Positions 1-8,355 are shown, counted from the first letter of the stretch. The stretch: 64,000 nucleotides of DNA from Pseudomonas akapageensis (GCF_011355085.1 NZ_VXCP01000038.1:62287-126286); one strand, 5' to 3'. Translations and numbers: made by a program. Notes: a model not told the origin generated them from the sequence alone.

Positions 1-2169
1 CAGCGTGCCCAGCAGGCTCACGGCAGCACCGCCGATCTGCTCGCGCATGAGGATCGCGTAATCGACACTGATCGCCGTCACCAGCAGCAGCCCGAACACG
101 CTGAACAGCGTGAGCGGCTGCCCCAGCCAGCCGAGACTGGCCAGGCTGCACAGCGCCGCCAGTAACGGCAGTGCGACGAGCCGCAGAGCGCCACCAACGC
201 CGAAGGGCAGAATCAACAACAGCACGATCAATACACACGACAGCAGCTTCAGCTCAGCGGCGCTGATCTGGGTGGCCGCGAAGACGTGGTTCAAGTCGTC
301 CAGGCGGTCCACCAACTGCACACCTGGCAGGTCCAGTGCCTGCACGCGCAGCAGCGCCGGATCATTCAAGCCTTGCAGGCTGACCATCGCGGCCACGCCA
401 TCATCCGTGGCTCCCAGCCAAAGCGGGCGCCACGGCTCGGCCAAGGGGCCGACCAGCGCTGCGGCAACGTCTTCGACCGGCAGCGCTTGCAACTGCGCAA
501 GTTCCGCTTGCAGTGCGGTGACCGGGATACCGAGATCCAGCAGCGGTTGCCAGAATGCCGGCAGTTTGTTCAGGGCCTCGCGAACCTGTTGCTGCTCGGA
601 TGGCATGCTGACCAGTTGATTCAACGCCAGGTAGCCTTTGAGCTTGTCCTGCTTGACCAACAGATCCAGCCGTTCGCCGAGGGCTTTCTGGCGCTCGAGC
701 AGTTGCTGCTGATTGGCCGCGCGCACCAGGAAAAACTGGCTGGTGGGTTGATAGCCGGTGATACGCGCAATGGTCTGCGCTTCGCTCATCAACTGCGGTG
801 GTGCACCGACCCACTGGCGAATGTCATTTTTGCTTGTCAGGTGCCACAGGCCACCGGCACAAAAGGCCAGGACCAACACCAGCAGGACCGAACTGCGCAC
901 GCGCTTGAGCAGCGCCTGGCGCACACTCAACAGAAACTCGGCAACCCGCAGCGGCCACTGTGCGGGTCGTAGATCCGTACCCTTGAGCAGCGCTGGCAAC
1001 AGGCAAACCGCCGACAGGTAAGCACCGAGCAAACCGCCAGCAGAGAACACGGCGATCTGGGTCAGCGCCGGGAACGGAGTCCAGGCCAGCGCCAGATAAC
1101 CGATGCAACTGGTCGCCAGGCTCAGGGTCAGCCCCGGCAAGGTCAACCGCAGCGCCGGCCAACTGTGCCAGGGTTTCAGACTCCAGCTCTTGGACAGGTA
1201 ATGCAGTGGGTAATCGACCGCGACGCCGATCAGGCTCGAGCCCAGCACCAGGGTCATCACGTGCATATGGCCAAACAGCGCGACGCAGGCCACCGAGCCA
1301 AACAGCATGCCGACCAGGACGGGAACGAAGGCTAGCAACACCCGAAGCCTGCGGAACGCCAACAGCAGCAGCAACAGGATGCCGAGGGTCGCACCACCGC
1401 CGACCCAGGTGATCTCGCGGGTCGCTTGCTGTTGACCGTGGGCGGCGTACAGCAGGCCACTGGCGGCCAGTAGCTGTACGTCGGCCCGGGCTGCTTCTTC
1501 ACGGCTGTGCAAGAGCTGCTCGGCGACTTTCAGCGGCAGCTGCATGTCGAACGCGTTGCCGCTGGTGCGGGCTCGCAGCAGCACCCAGCTTTTGCCGTCG
1601 GCGTCAGCGACCAATGCACCGCTGCCAATGTCCAGTTGTACGGAGCCGTGCTGCGGCTGGCTGTTCTGAATGCGTCCGGTCAGGCCGAACCAGTCATCCT
1701 GGCTCGGCACCAGGCTGAAACCGGTGAACGGGTCGAACAGCGCTTGTACACGCTGCTGGATGAAGGCTTGCGGTTGCTCGATCAACTGTTGCCGATCCGC
1801 CGCCGAGAGCATCGCCAACCGACCTTGCAACAGTTGCGTGCGCAGTGCGGGCAGATCGGCCTGCAGGTTCCATTGGACCTTTTCGAACACGCCGCTGGCC
1901 AGCCACTGTTCGCCGAGTTTTTTCGTCATGGCGATGGCTTGCTGGCGATTGGCGTGGCCGACCAGCACCAGCATTTCGCGGTTCAGCGGTTCCTGAATGC
2001 GCTGTTCGGCCTTGAGCTCCAGCGCATCCGGTGCGGTGCCCGGGACCAGATCCATCAGGTTGGCCGACAGCGGTGCGCCGTCGTGCCATTGCCAGCCGGC
2101 GAGCGCGAGCACTGCCATCAGCAGGGTCAGAAATAGCCGCGGGAGCATCCGTTCACTCGGCAAAGTCAT
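1..2169 (-). CDS. MMPL-family exporter, partial (C-terminus beyond window)
   Basis: This is an RND/MMPL inner-membrane transporter of the aryl-polyene/xanthomonadin operon type, probably moving the lipid product to the outer leaflet or periplasm. The reading frame from ATG 2169 stays open to base 1, about 723 codons, so only the last part is missing. An alternative start at 2148 (MLPRLFLT) lacks the first seven residues. The N-terminus is a hydrophobic anchor followed by a periplasmic stretch with the motif NLMDLVPG. Two stretches I translated, YLSKSWSLKPW near 1200 and YAILMREQIGG near base 60, fit the conserved cytoplasmic and membrane segments of this family. The start overlaps the end of the LolA-like gene by 17 bases, which implies one transcript. 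Substrate assignment rests on context. Confidence 0.85.
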   Translation of the reverse strand, partial: MTLPSERMLPRLFLTLLMAVLALAGWQWHDGAPLSANLMDLVPGTAPDALELKAEQRIQEPLNREMLVLVGHANRQQAIAMTKKLGEQWLASGVFEKVQWNLQADLPALRTQLLQGRLAMLSAADRQQLIEQPQAFIQQRVQALFDPFTGFSLVPSQDDWFGLTGRIQNSQPQHGSVQLDIGSGALVADADGKSWVLLRARTSGNAFDMQLPLKVAEQLLHSREEAARADVQLLAASGLLYAAHGQQQATREITWVGGGATLGILLLLLLAFRRLRVLLAFVPVLVGMLFGSVACVALFGHMHVMTLVLGSSLIGVAVDYPLHYLSKSWSLKPWHSWPALRLTLPGLTLSLATSCIGYLALAWTPFPALTQIAVFSAGGLLGAYLSAVCLLPALLKGTDLRPAQWPLRVAEFLLSVRQALLKRVRSSVLLVLVLAFCAGGLWHLTSKNDIRQWVGAPPQLMSEAQTIARITGYQPTSQFFLVRAANQQQLLERQKALGERLDLLVKQDKLKGYLALNQLVSMPSEQQQVREALNKLPAFWQPLLDLGIPVTALQAELAQLQALPVEDVAAALVGPLAEPWRPLWLGATDDGVAAMVSLQGLNDPALLRVQALDLPGVQLVDRLDDLNHVFAATQISAAELKLLSCVLIVLLLILPFGVGGALRLVALPLLAALCSLASLGWLGQPLTLFSVFGLLLVTAISVDYAILMREQIGGAAVSLLGTL

Positions 2170-2743
2170 GTTGCTCCGCGTCGCTCAACGGGGCGGCGCT
2201 GGTAATGTCCTGCATGCGCAAAACGGTGCTGTCGCCCTGGGTTTCCAACAGTTCGATGCGCTGCACCAGTTCGCCGCCGTCGATGTTGATCTGATTGAAC
2301 ACCTGCTTGAGCAGCATTGAACGCGGGGTCAGCGTGAGCTTCCAGTTCTGCGCTTCGCCGCTCAGCGAAAGCTCGAAATCCCGTTGCAGCCCACTGCTGT
2401 CGCCTTGCAGTACGGCAAGGAATATACGGTTCTGCTCGGCGCCGGCGCTCTTGCCCGGCAGCATTTGCCAGCCGCTGCCATCACGCCGCGCGATGCCTTT
2501 GGCGTTGATCCGGTAATCCTGTTGCAGCGGTATCTTGAGCAACCACAGCAAACCGTGATCCTTGGCCAGCACAAACGTGCCCTTGCTGGTCAGCGGCTGC
2601 GGCAGCGCACGCAGGTGTTTTTCCTGAATGAAGCTGCCGTGGATCACGCTCGGTTTGGCCAGTTGATCGCTCAGCTGTTGCAGGTCAAAGGCGAAGGCCT
2701 GCGATGAGAAAACCAGCAACAGCATCAATCCCCTGCTACGCAT
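2153..2743 (-). CDS. LolA-like outer-membrane lipoprotein carrier
   Basis: This is a periplasmic LolA-fold protein of 196 residues. In aryl-polyene-type operons it is thought to shuttle the lipid-linked product across the periplasm. I chose ATG 2743 (MRSRGLMLL) over the longer frame because it gives a signal peptide ending near SQAFA, after which the mature protein begins FDLQQLSDQL. The internal GSFIQEKHLRALPQPL stretch is the LolA-like FxQ-K--L-PL pattern. The start lies inside the end of the ammonia-lyase gene and the stop lies inside the MMPL gene. The thioesterase gene that often sits between the lyase and LolA in related operons is not here. Confidence 0.85.
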   Translation of the reverse strand: MRSRGLMLLLVFSSQAFAFDLQQLSDQLAKPSVIHGSFIQEKHLRALPQPLTSKGTFVLAKDHGLLWLLKIPLQQDYRINAKGIARRDGSGWQMLPGKSAGAEQNRIFLAVLQGDSSGLQRDFELSLSGEAQNWKLTLTPRSMLLKQVFNQINIDGGELVQRIELLETQGDSTVLRMQDITSAAPLSDAEQHDFAE

Positions 2744-4280
2744 GCAGCCTCCAGTGTTGTTCGCCAATACGTTGCAGGCACAGACGCAATTCACCTTCCA
2801 GGGCGCGGTCTTCGATGACCGGCGCGAAGTCCTTGGCCAGTTCCTCGTGCATGGCTGCCAACGCAGGCGGCAATGCACGAGCGTCTTGCGCCTGGCTGCG
2901 CAGCCAGACGCCTTGATTGGCCGCCAGCAGGGTCGCGGCGGCGACCTGTTCGGTTAGCTCCAGCACGCGGATCGCATCGCGGGCGGCGATGGTGCCCATG
3001 CTGACTTTGTCCTGGTTGTGGCATTCGGTAGAGCGCGAGAACACGCTGGCCGGCATCGTGTTTTTCAGCGCTTCGGCGGTCCAGGCGCTAGTGCCGATCT
3101 GCACCGCCTTGAAGCCGTGGTTGAGCATCGCCCGATCGGCGCTGGCGCCCGACAGGTTGCTCGGCAAACCGTGGTTGTAGCGTTCGTCCACCAGCAGCGC
3201 GAGTTGGCGGTCAAGCAGGTCAGCGACGTTGGCCACGAGGTTTTTCAGGCTGTCCATGGCGAAGGCGATATGCCCGCCATAGAAATGCCCGCCGTGCAGC
3301 ACGCGCTCCGCGATGGCGTCGATGATCGGGTTGTCGTTGGCGCTGTTGAGTTCGATCTCGATGAACGAACGCAGCCAGTTCAGGCTGTCGGCCAACACAC
3401 CGAGCACATGCGGTGCGCAGCGAAGCGAATAACGGTCTTGCAGGCGATGCAGCGGCGCGGTCGGCGCGTCGATCGCCAGATCCTTGCGTAACCACGCGGC
3501 GACCTGCATTTGCCCAGGATGCGGCTTGGTGGCGAACAGGCGCTCGTCGAAGTGTTCCGGGTTGCCTTGCAGAGCGACCAAGTTCAGCGCGGTGATGCGC
3601 GTGGCCAGTTGCAGCAGGTAGTCGGCACGGGCGAAAGCCAGGCAAGCGAGGCCGGTCATCACCGCCGTGCCGTTCATCAGCGCCAGGGCTTCCTTGGGCC
3701 GCAGTACCAGCGGCTCCCAGCCGAGTTCGCGGTGTACATCGACGGCCTGTCGACGTTCGCCCTTGAACAGCACTTCGCGCTCGCCAGACAAGGTAGCGGC
3801 CACGTAAGACAGCGGCGTCAGATCACCGCTGGCGCCTACCGATCCCTCTTCCGGGATCAACGGCAAAATGTCGTGTTCGAGGAACGCGTGCAGGCGCTCC
3901 AGCAGTTCCACGCGAACCCCGGAAACGCCTTGGCACAGCGACTGCAAGCGCGCCGCGAGCACCGCGCGGGTGGCTTGGGCATCCAGCAGTTTGCCCAGGC
4001 CGCAGCCGTGGAAGGTGTACAGATGACGCGGCAGCGCTTCGACATGCTGCAGCGGCACCGCGACCACGCAGGAATCGCCGTAACCAGTGGTCACACCGTA
4101 GATCACGCCTTCCTTGTCCAGCAACGAATCGAGGAACCGTGCGCCCTTGGCGATGCGTTCGCGGTATTCGCTGTCACTTTGCAATTGCACAGGCACCTGA
4201 CGATTGGCCAGGGCCAGCACCTCTTCGATGCGCAAAGGGCGTTCGCCGAAGGTAACCCGCTCAAGCAGATGCGTCGTCAT
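2736..4280 (-). CDS. Histidine ammonia-lyase-like aromatic amino acid lyase (polyene operon)
   Basis: This MIO-dependent lyase has 514 residues, full length for the family. The self-cyclising Ala-Ser-Gly triad is at residues 150-152 (GSVGASGDLTPL), and the catalytic Tyr region YGVTTGYG is at 61-68. In polyene operons such enzymes are believed to supply an aryl starter acid; the substrate (His, Tyr or Phe) cannot be fixed from sequence alone. The gene lies between the acyltransferase (20-base overlap with its 3' end) and lolA and has no hut neighbours, which argues against a histidine-catabolic HutH. The gene looks intact although several operon partners are broken. Confidence 0.88.
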   Translation of the reverse strand: MTTHLLERVTFGERPLRIEEVLALANRQVPVQLQSDSEYRERIAKGARFLDSLLDKEGVIYGVTTGYGDSCVVAVPLQHVEALPRHLYTFHGCGLGKLLDAQATRAVLAARLQSLCQGVSGVRVELLERLHAFLEHDILPLIPEEGSVGASGDLTPLSYVAATLSGEREVLFKGERRQAVDVHRELGWEPLVLRPKEALALMNGTAVMTGLACLAFARADYLLQLATRITALNLVALQGNPEHFDERLFATKPHPGQMQVAAWLRKDLAIDAPTAPLHRLQDRYSLRCAPHVLGVLADSLNWLRSFIEIELNSANDNPIIDAIAERVLHGGHFYGGHIAFAMDSLKNLVANVADLLDRQLALLVDERYNHGLPSNLSGASADRAMLNHGFKAVQIGTSAWTAEALKNTMPASVFSRSTECHNQDKVSMGTIAARDAIRVLELTEQVAAATLLAANQGVWLRSQAQDARALPPALAAMHEELAKDFAPVIEDRALEGELRLCLQRIGEQHWRLHA

Positions 4281-5208
4281 CGGTCTTCCAGAATGGGTAA
4301 AAGTTGAACCATTGTTGGGGTGCTTCGAGGCAACCCTGGCCGAGGCGTTCGGCGTAGCGCGTGGCCCATTGGTGAATCACTTGCTCGCGGTTGCTGCGCT
4401 TCCACACCACCGCGTCGGCGAAGGGCTCTATGTACAGTCGATAGTCGCCCGTTGGTTTCTTCAGGCACAGCAGAAAATTGACCGGGCACTTCAACAGACC
4501 GGCCAGCAACCAGGGGCCTTGGGGGAACGCGGCCGGATGACCGAGAAAGTCAACCGTCACGCTGCGCCCGCCGTGCAGCGGTACGCGGTCGCCGGCAATC
4601 GCCAGCCACTCGCCACGCTCCAGACGCTGGCTCAGTTGCAGCATGATCACCGGGTCCAGTTCGCTGACCTGGATCAGCCGCAAATTGGTCGCCCCGGCTT
4701 CGCCCAGCAGACGATTGAAACGCTCGGCGTGCTTGGTGTGCACCAGCACGTTCATGGTGACCCTTTCGCCAAGTTCGGCGAGGGCCCGGCAGACTTCGAG
4801 ATTGCCCAGGTGCGCACCCACCAGCATCTGCCCGCGTTCACCGCGCAACTGATTGCGCAACAGCGCCGGGTCGATGATTTCGATTTGCTCGATGCTCAGC
4901 TTGCCGTTCCACACGTCGAGCTTGTCGAGCATGGAATCGGCGAAGGCCATGAACTGACCGAACACCCGCCAATGGGTCGGGCGCAATTCGTTGCGGTCGC
5001 TCCAGTCGGCGAGACGTTGCTGGTAGCGCCAGGCGCTGTGGCGGGCGCTGCGACCGAACAGGAAAAAATACAAGACAATGCCATACAGCAGCGGGCTCAA
5101 CAGCCGACGCCCCAGCACTTTTGCGCAGAATGCAATGAATTTCATCAGCCAAAAGCTGCCGCGTTCTTTGTGATTGGCCCAGTGCTCTTTGTCTGCATTG
5201 ATACTCAT
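4261..5208 (-). CDS. LpxL/HtrB-type lysophospholipid acyltransferase
   Basis: This 315-residue inner-membrane acyltransferase belongs to the lauroyl/myristoyl-transferase superfamily. The catalytic HX4E motif is visible as HLGNLE (about residue 150), preceded by a hydrophobic N-terminal anchor (FIAFCAKVL...LLYGIVLYFFLF). The start is ATG 5208, whose first bases overlap the glycosyltransferase stop as ATGA; the longer upstream frame is only the shadow of that gene. In polyene-type operons this enzyme is usually next to, or fused with, the family-2 glycosyltransferase. It presumably attaches the polyene acyl chain to the lipid head group, but the acceptor is unknown. Confidence 0.85.
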   Translation of the reverse strand: MSINADKEHWANHKERGSFWLMKFIAFCAKVLGRRLLSPLLYGIVLYFFLFGRSARHSAWRYQQRLADWSDRNELRPTHWRVFGQFMAFADSMLDKLDVWNGKLSIEQIEIIDPALLRNQLRGERGQMLVGAHLGNLEVCRALAELGERVTMNVLVHTKHAERFNRLLGEAGATNLRLIQVSELDPVIMLQLSQRLERGEWLAIAGDRVPLHGGRSVTVDFLGHPAAFPQGPWLLAGLLKCPVNFLLCLKKPTGDYRLYIEPFADAVVWKRSNREQVIHQWATRYAERLGQGCLEAPQQWFNFYPFWKTDDDASA

Positions 5209-5939
5209 GCCCGCCACCGTCGCCAGAGGATTGCCGGCGCCCGTAGCAGCATGCCGAAGAACAAGCGGGTGTGCATGCTCGTAATCAGTACATTGTCGTG
5301 GAACATGCGAAAGTGCGAGACACCATCCAGGGGGTAGTGAACCCGGGTCTGCAGCCAGCGCATCGGCAGATTGCGCCAGGCCAGGCGCACGATGATGTCT
5401 GAGTCGAAGTCCATGCGTTTGCCGATTTTCGTCGAGTCGATCAGCGCCAGGGTCGGTGGCAACGGATAGAGGCGAAAACCGCACATGGAGTCACGAATCT
5501 GCAACGAAAGGGTGTTGATCCAGACCATGACGTGAGTCAGGTAGCGGGCGTACAAACGGCCCTTCGGCACGCTGGCGTCATACAGCGGGTAGCCACAGAT
5601 CAGCGCGTCAGGATGGGCGCGCGACTGCTCGATAAAGGACTCGACGTCATTGAGGTCATGCTGGCCGTCGGCGTCCACTTGCACAGCGTGGCTGAAGCCC
5701 AGGCGCGAGGCTTCGCGAAACCCGCTCATGACGGCACCGCCCTTGCCCTGATTGACGGCGAGTTTGATCAGAAAGACCTGGTCGCGCTGGGCCAGTCGCT
5801 CAAGCACCGCCGCACAGACCGGGCTGCTGGCGTCATCGACCAGAATGCACGGCAGGCCGCTTGCGAGCAGCGCATCGACCACGGTCGTGACGGCGGTTTC
5901 GTGGTTGTAGACCGGGATCACGGCACAGGGGTTGTGCAT
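5205..5939 (-). CDS. Family 2 glycosyltransferase
   Basis: This is a 244-residue GT-A fold glycosyltransferase (dolichyl-phosphate-mannose-synthase-like). It begins MHNPCAVIPVYNHE, has VDDAS at the nucleotide-binding edge and DADGQHD as the metal-binding DXD. The start at ATG 5939 is preferred over the longer frame because PCAVIPVYNHE is the canonical beginning of the fold. The stop overlaps the acyltransferase start (ATGA). The gene begins inside the frame of the truncated AMP-ligase stub (5918-6064), an arrangement produced by a deletion. It probably transfers the sugar or head group of the polyene lipid; this is inferred from context. Confidence 0.85.
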   Translation of the reverse strand: MHNPCAVIPVYNHETAVTTVVDALLASGLPCILVDDASSPVCAAVLERLAQRDQVFLIKLAVNQGKGGAVMSGFREASRLGFSHAVQVDADGQHDLNDVESFIEQSRAHPDALICGYPLYDASVPKGRLYARYLTHVMVWINTLSLQIRDSMCGFRLYPLPPTLALIDSTKIGKRMDFDSDIIVRLAWRNLPMRWLQTRVHYPLDGVSHFRMFHDNVLITSMHTRLFFGMLLRAPAILWRRWRA

Positions 5940-6064
5940 GCGCAGTCTCCAGCAAAATCCGCCCATTGGAGCAGGTGGTCGGTGTAACTGAGCGCCGGAG
6001 CCGCCGTTACGGCGCGTTCCGCTTGAGCCTTGAGCAACAGATGCTCAAGTTTTATCCAATTCAT
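5918..6064 (-). pseudogene. 5' stub of the polyene-operon AMP-ligase (acyl-CoA synthetase)
   Basis: An ATG at 6064 overlaps the COG4648 stop (ATGA) and opens a 48-codon frame beginning MNWIKLEHLLLKAQ. It runs through LSYTDHLLQWADFAGDCA and ends at a TGA inside the glycosyltransferase gene. The LEHLL...LSY...L.QWADF pattern resembles the first 35-40 residues of the AMP-ligases found at this position in Pseudomonas and enteric polyene operons. Everything after about residue 38 is missing: the adenylation domain, and the downstream ApeI-like dehydratase gene. The stub joins directly to the ATG of the glycosyltransferase. Family assignment is by position and partial resemblance. Confidence 0.6.
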
Positions 6065-6270
6065 GGGGGGCCTCGTACCCGTTGTCGTATGAGCCATTCA
6101 ATGGCAAACAGCAAACCCATCAACCCGTAGGAGATCAGGCCGGTGTAAATCATCCACCAACTCAACGGCGCCCAGAGAGTCAGGGCGCCGGCGAGCAAAC
6201 CGTTACAGAGGAAAAATACACTCCAGGCAATCGTCACCTGGCGGGTATAAACAATCGCCTTGTCCGGCAA
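6061..6270 (-). pseudogene. COG4648-type membrane protein, N-terminally truncated
   Basis: The 69-residue frame starts at a TTG (6270) and contains YTRQVTIAWSVFFLCNG and a second hydrophobic segment ending GLLFAIEWLIRQR. These match the C-terminal third of the membrane protein that follows the acyl carrier proteins in polyene operons, normally about 180-200 residues. The ATG that overlaps the upstream ACP stop (6284, ATGA) is probably the original start, but it is out of frame with the remnant and stops after 16 codons. This fits a frame-breaking deletion about 14 bases into the gene. Whether the short remnant is translated from the TTG is unknown. Confidence 0.65.
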
Positions 6271-6280
6271 ATCAGTCGAC

Positions 6281-6535
6281 TCATGGGGCCGGTTGAACCA
6301 GACGGTAGACCGCCTCGACCACGTCGCTGACGGTACGCACCGACTTGAACTCTTCGGCGGCGATTTTCTTGCCGGTCTGGCGTTTGATGTGACTGATCAG
6401 ATCGATCGCGTCGATGCTGTCGATTTCCAGGTCCTGATACAGGTTGGAGTCCAGGTTCACGCGTTCGGGTTCCAGCTCAAAGTGTTCGACCAAGGCATCG
6501 CGCAGGGTGTTGAAGATGTCGTCACGAGTTTGCAT
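6281..6535 (-). CDS. Acyl carrier protein 2 of the polyene operon
   Basis: This is an 84-residue acyl carrier protein. The phosphopantetheine attachment motif is DLEIDSIDAIDL, with the serine near residue 37, and the acidic helix-2 character is typical. It carries the growing acyl chain as a thioester for the operon's condensing enzymes and acyltransferases. It overlaps the upstream ACP by 14 bases. Its stop overlaps the ATG at 6284 that I take to be the lost start of the COG4648 gene. Confidence 0.88.
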   Translation of the reverse strand: MQTRDDIFNTLRDALVEHFELEPERVNLDSNLYQDLEIDSIDAIDLISHIKRQTGKKIAAEEFKSVRTVSDVVEAVYRLVQPAP

Positions 6536-6803
6536 AGTCCGGTCTCAAGGCCCGTGTTGCAGTGACGAACGCCGCAAGGCTCGCCGCGCTGGAGAAGTGA
6601 CCGCGTGTGTCGTTGGCTTCAGAGTCGATCTTGATGCCGTACTTTTTCTGAATCGCCAGGCCGAGCTCCAGGGCATCGACCGAGTCCAGGCCCAAGCCTT
6701 CGCCGAACAGCGTCTGTTCGTCGCCGATGTCGTCCACGTTGATGTCTTCGAGACCCAGGACGTCGATGATCAGCATTTTTATCTCACGCTTCAGATCGCT
6801 CAT
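6522..6803 (-). CDS. Acyl carrier protein 1 of the polyene operon
   Basis: This acyl carrier protein has 93 residues from ATG 6803 (MSDLKREIKMLI). The carrier serine lies in GLGLDSVDALEL. The longer upstream frame is rejected because it overlaps the acyltransferase and adds a non-ACP leader. It overlaps the 3' end of the acyltransferase gene by 20 bases. Two consecutive, dissimilar ACPs are a hallmark of aryl-polyene, flexirubin and xanthomonadin operons, and this pair supports that reading of the cluster. Confidence 0.88.
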   Translation of the reverse strand: MSDLKREIKMLIIDVLGLEDINVDDIGDEQTLFGEGLGLDSVDALELGLAIQKKYGIKIDSEANDTRGHFSSAASLAAFVTATRALRPDYANS

Positions 6804-7593
6804 CTTCGGCGAGTTCCCTAATAAAGTATTGGTGGAAATAATCATTGAGTTTGCGCGAGGCATTAGGTCGGGAGCCGAGCGCTGCGAAGGCTTGTGGGTC
6901 TATATCAGCCCCTACGCAGAGACTGAAGTGCACGCGGCGTTTGGGAATCCGGTACCAAGGCTCGGCCTTGGTCAGGGTAGTCGGGTTGACCTTGATGATC
7001 ACCGGGGTGACAACTTTCGCACCACGCAGGGCAATTACCGCCGCGCCCCGATGAAAGGCTGGCGGTTGGCCGGGTTGGGTACGGGTGCCTTCGGGGAAGA
7101 TGATCAGGGTCTGGTCGCTTTTCAGTGCATCGGCAGCGGCATCGAGCATGTCCATGCTGCCGTCATTGCTGATGTACTCGGTGCGGCTTAGCGGGCCACG
7201 GAGGAAGGGATTTTCCCATAGACTTTTCTTGACCACGCAGTTGGCGTGGGGCACCAGACCGAGCAGGAACACGACATCGATCAACGATGGATGATTGGCG
7301 ATGATCATCTGCCCTGAGCGGCCGAGTTTTTCCGCCCCCTGGATGTCGTAGGTCAGCACGCCTGTGCGAGCCATGAACCGGAAAAAAGAGCGGCACTTGC
7401 GGCTGACGGTCTGCCGCGCCCGTTGCCGATGGGTTTGGGCATCGCCCGGCAGGCATCCGAGAACCGGGAAAACCACCAGCCGCAGCCACAGCCCGCTCCA
7501 CCCGAACAGGGCGAAGCTTGCGGCGGTGGCCAGCAGGCGCCAGTAGTAGGCGTCGCGGTTTTTATCGGTCACAGGTTGTGTTGCCAGATCCAT
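6784..7593 (-). CDS. PlsC-like 1-acylglycerol-3-phosphate acyltransferase
   Basis: This is a 269-residue membrane acyltransferase of the PlsC superfamily. The catalytic NHX4D motif is NHPSLIDVV (about residue 100) and the substrate-binding motif is FPEGTR (about residue 165). A hydrophobic anchor lies at residues 20-50. The start, MDLATQPVTDKN, overlaps the end of the ketosynthase-like remnant, so the two were once translationally coupled. It is the first fully intact gene of the polyene operon as it now stands. The acyl acceptor is unknown. Confidence 0.85.
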   Translation of the reverse strand: MDLATQPVTDKNRDAYYWRLLATAASFALFGWSGLWLRLVVFPVLGCLPGDAQTHRQRARQTVSRKCRSFFRFMARTGVLTYDIQGAEKLGRSGQMIIANHPSLIDVVFLLGLVPHANCVVKKSLWENPFLRGPLSRTEYISNDGSMDMLDAAADALKSDQTLIIFPEGTRTQPGQPPAFHRGAAVIALRGAKVVTPVIIKVNPTTLTKAEPWYRIPKRRVHFSLCVGADIDPQAFAALGSRPNASRKLNDYFHQYFIRELAEDERSEA

Positions 7594-7945
7594 TCACGAT
7601 TTTTCCAGACATGTTGGCAGGTGGTCTGCTGGCCGTGCAACGCACGCAACAGGCTCAGTGCGTGGGGCCAAAGTGTCTTTGACAACGCATCCGACGCGCT
7701 GTTCAGGGACAGCTGCCACTGATTGCCGGGCGTGATCAGTAGACCGACCGCGTAAGGGAACGGCACATCGTCGATCCAGGCGCAATAGGCTGCGGGCGGC
7801 ACTGCATGGCGGGCAGAAAAGACACGTCGGGGGCGGCACCGCTGCTCTTGAGCACGACCGGTTGTCGGCTCCAGGCTTGCCAATCGTCCACGCTTTCGAG
7901 CCCAGGGGCTCAGGCGCGACATTGGGCGATGTTGAATGTGATCAC
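7569..7945 (-). pseudogene. Ketosynthase-N-terminal-like gene, nonsense codon plus internal deletion
   Basis: Read from GTG 7945, the frame gives MITFNIAQCRA, a TGA where related proteins have Trp, then APGLESVDDWQAW and SSGAAPDVSFLPAMQ. That is the N-terminus of the ketosynthase-like protein that opens Pseudomonas polyene operons. It then jumps, in another frame, to WIDDVPFPYAVGLLITPG and WPHALSLLRALHG...HVWKNREWIW, which is the C-terminus of the same family. The middle, with most of the fold, is missing: full-length members have about 230-250 residues and only about 100 codons remain. The gene cannot make a functional protein. It overlaps the acyltransferase start, as an intact copy would. 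Confidence 0.75.
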
Positions 7946-8355
7946 TGAAACTCATCCCCTCCCCCCTGCGGGCTTCCTTGACGCGGTGAGTCCATTGACC
8001 GACGACTGCCCCGACATGGCGCTAAAGCCGAGTGGCGGGCATTATCGCGGTGCGGCTGGCTTGTAGCAAATACTGGCTACATTTTGTTCGGTGTGCCATG
8101 TCGTTCATCGGCAAAAAAAAGGTCGTTGGGCCAGGCTCAGGGGCGTCGACCGGATCGTTCGGCCCTCCACACGCCTGACTGTAGCTATTAAATCCATCGC
8201 CACTGTATCTGCTCATGCCCAACGTCAGACGAGTCATTGAACAATCGTCGGCAGATGCTCCGCGAGATACATATCGGCCTTGCTCAGCAAACTGGACTGA
8301 TGTGGCTTTTAGTAAGACCCGGTTAATATTGACCGATACGTTCGAGGAAACAGGC
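7946..8355. other. Intergenic region between the polyene operon and the LysR gene
   Basis: These 410 bases separate divergent transcription units and should hold both promoters. I see an A-run near 8114-8121 and a purine-rich GAGGAA ribosome-binding site just before the LysR ATG, but no clear promoter boxes or operator. Short frames on either strand here look like noise. Confidence 0.5.

Noticed and set aside
2736..4280. Ammonia-lyase considered as catabolic HutH
   Set aside because: No hutU, hutI, hutG or hutC nearby; it overlaps genes of a polyene-type lipid operon on both sides.
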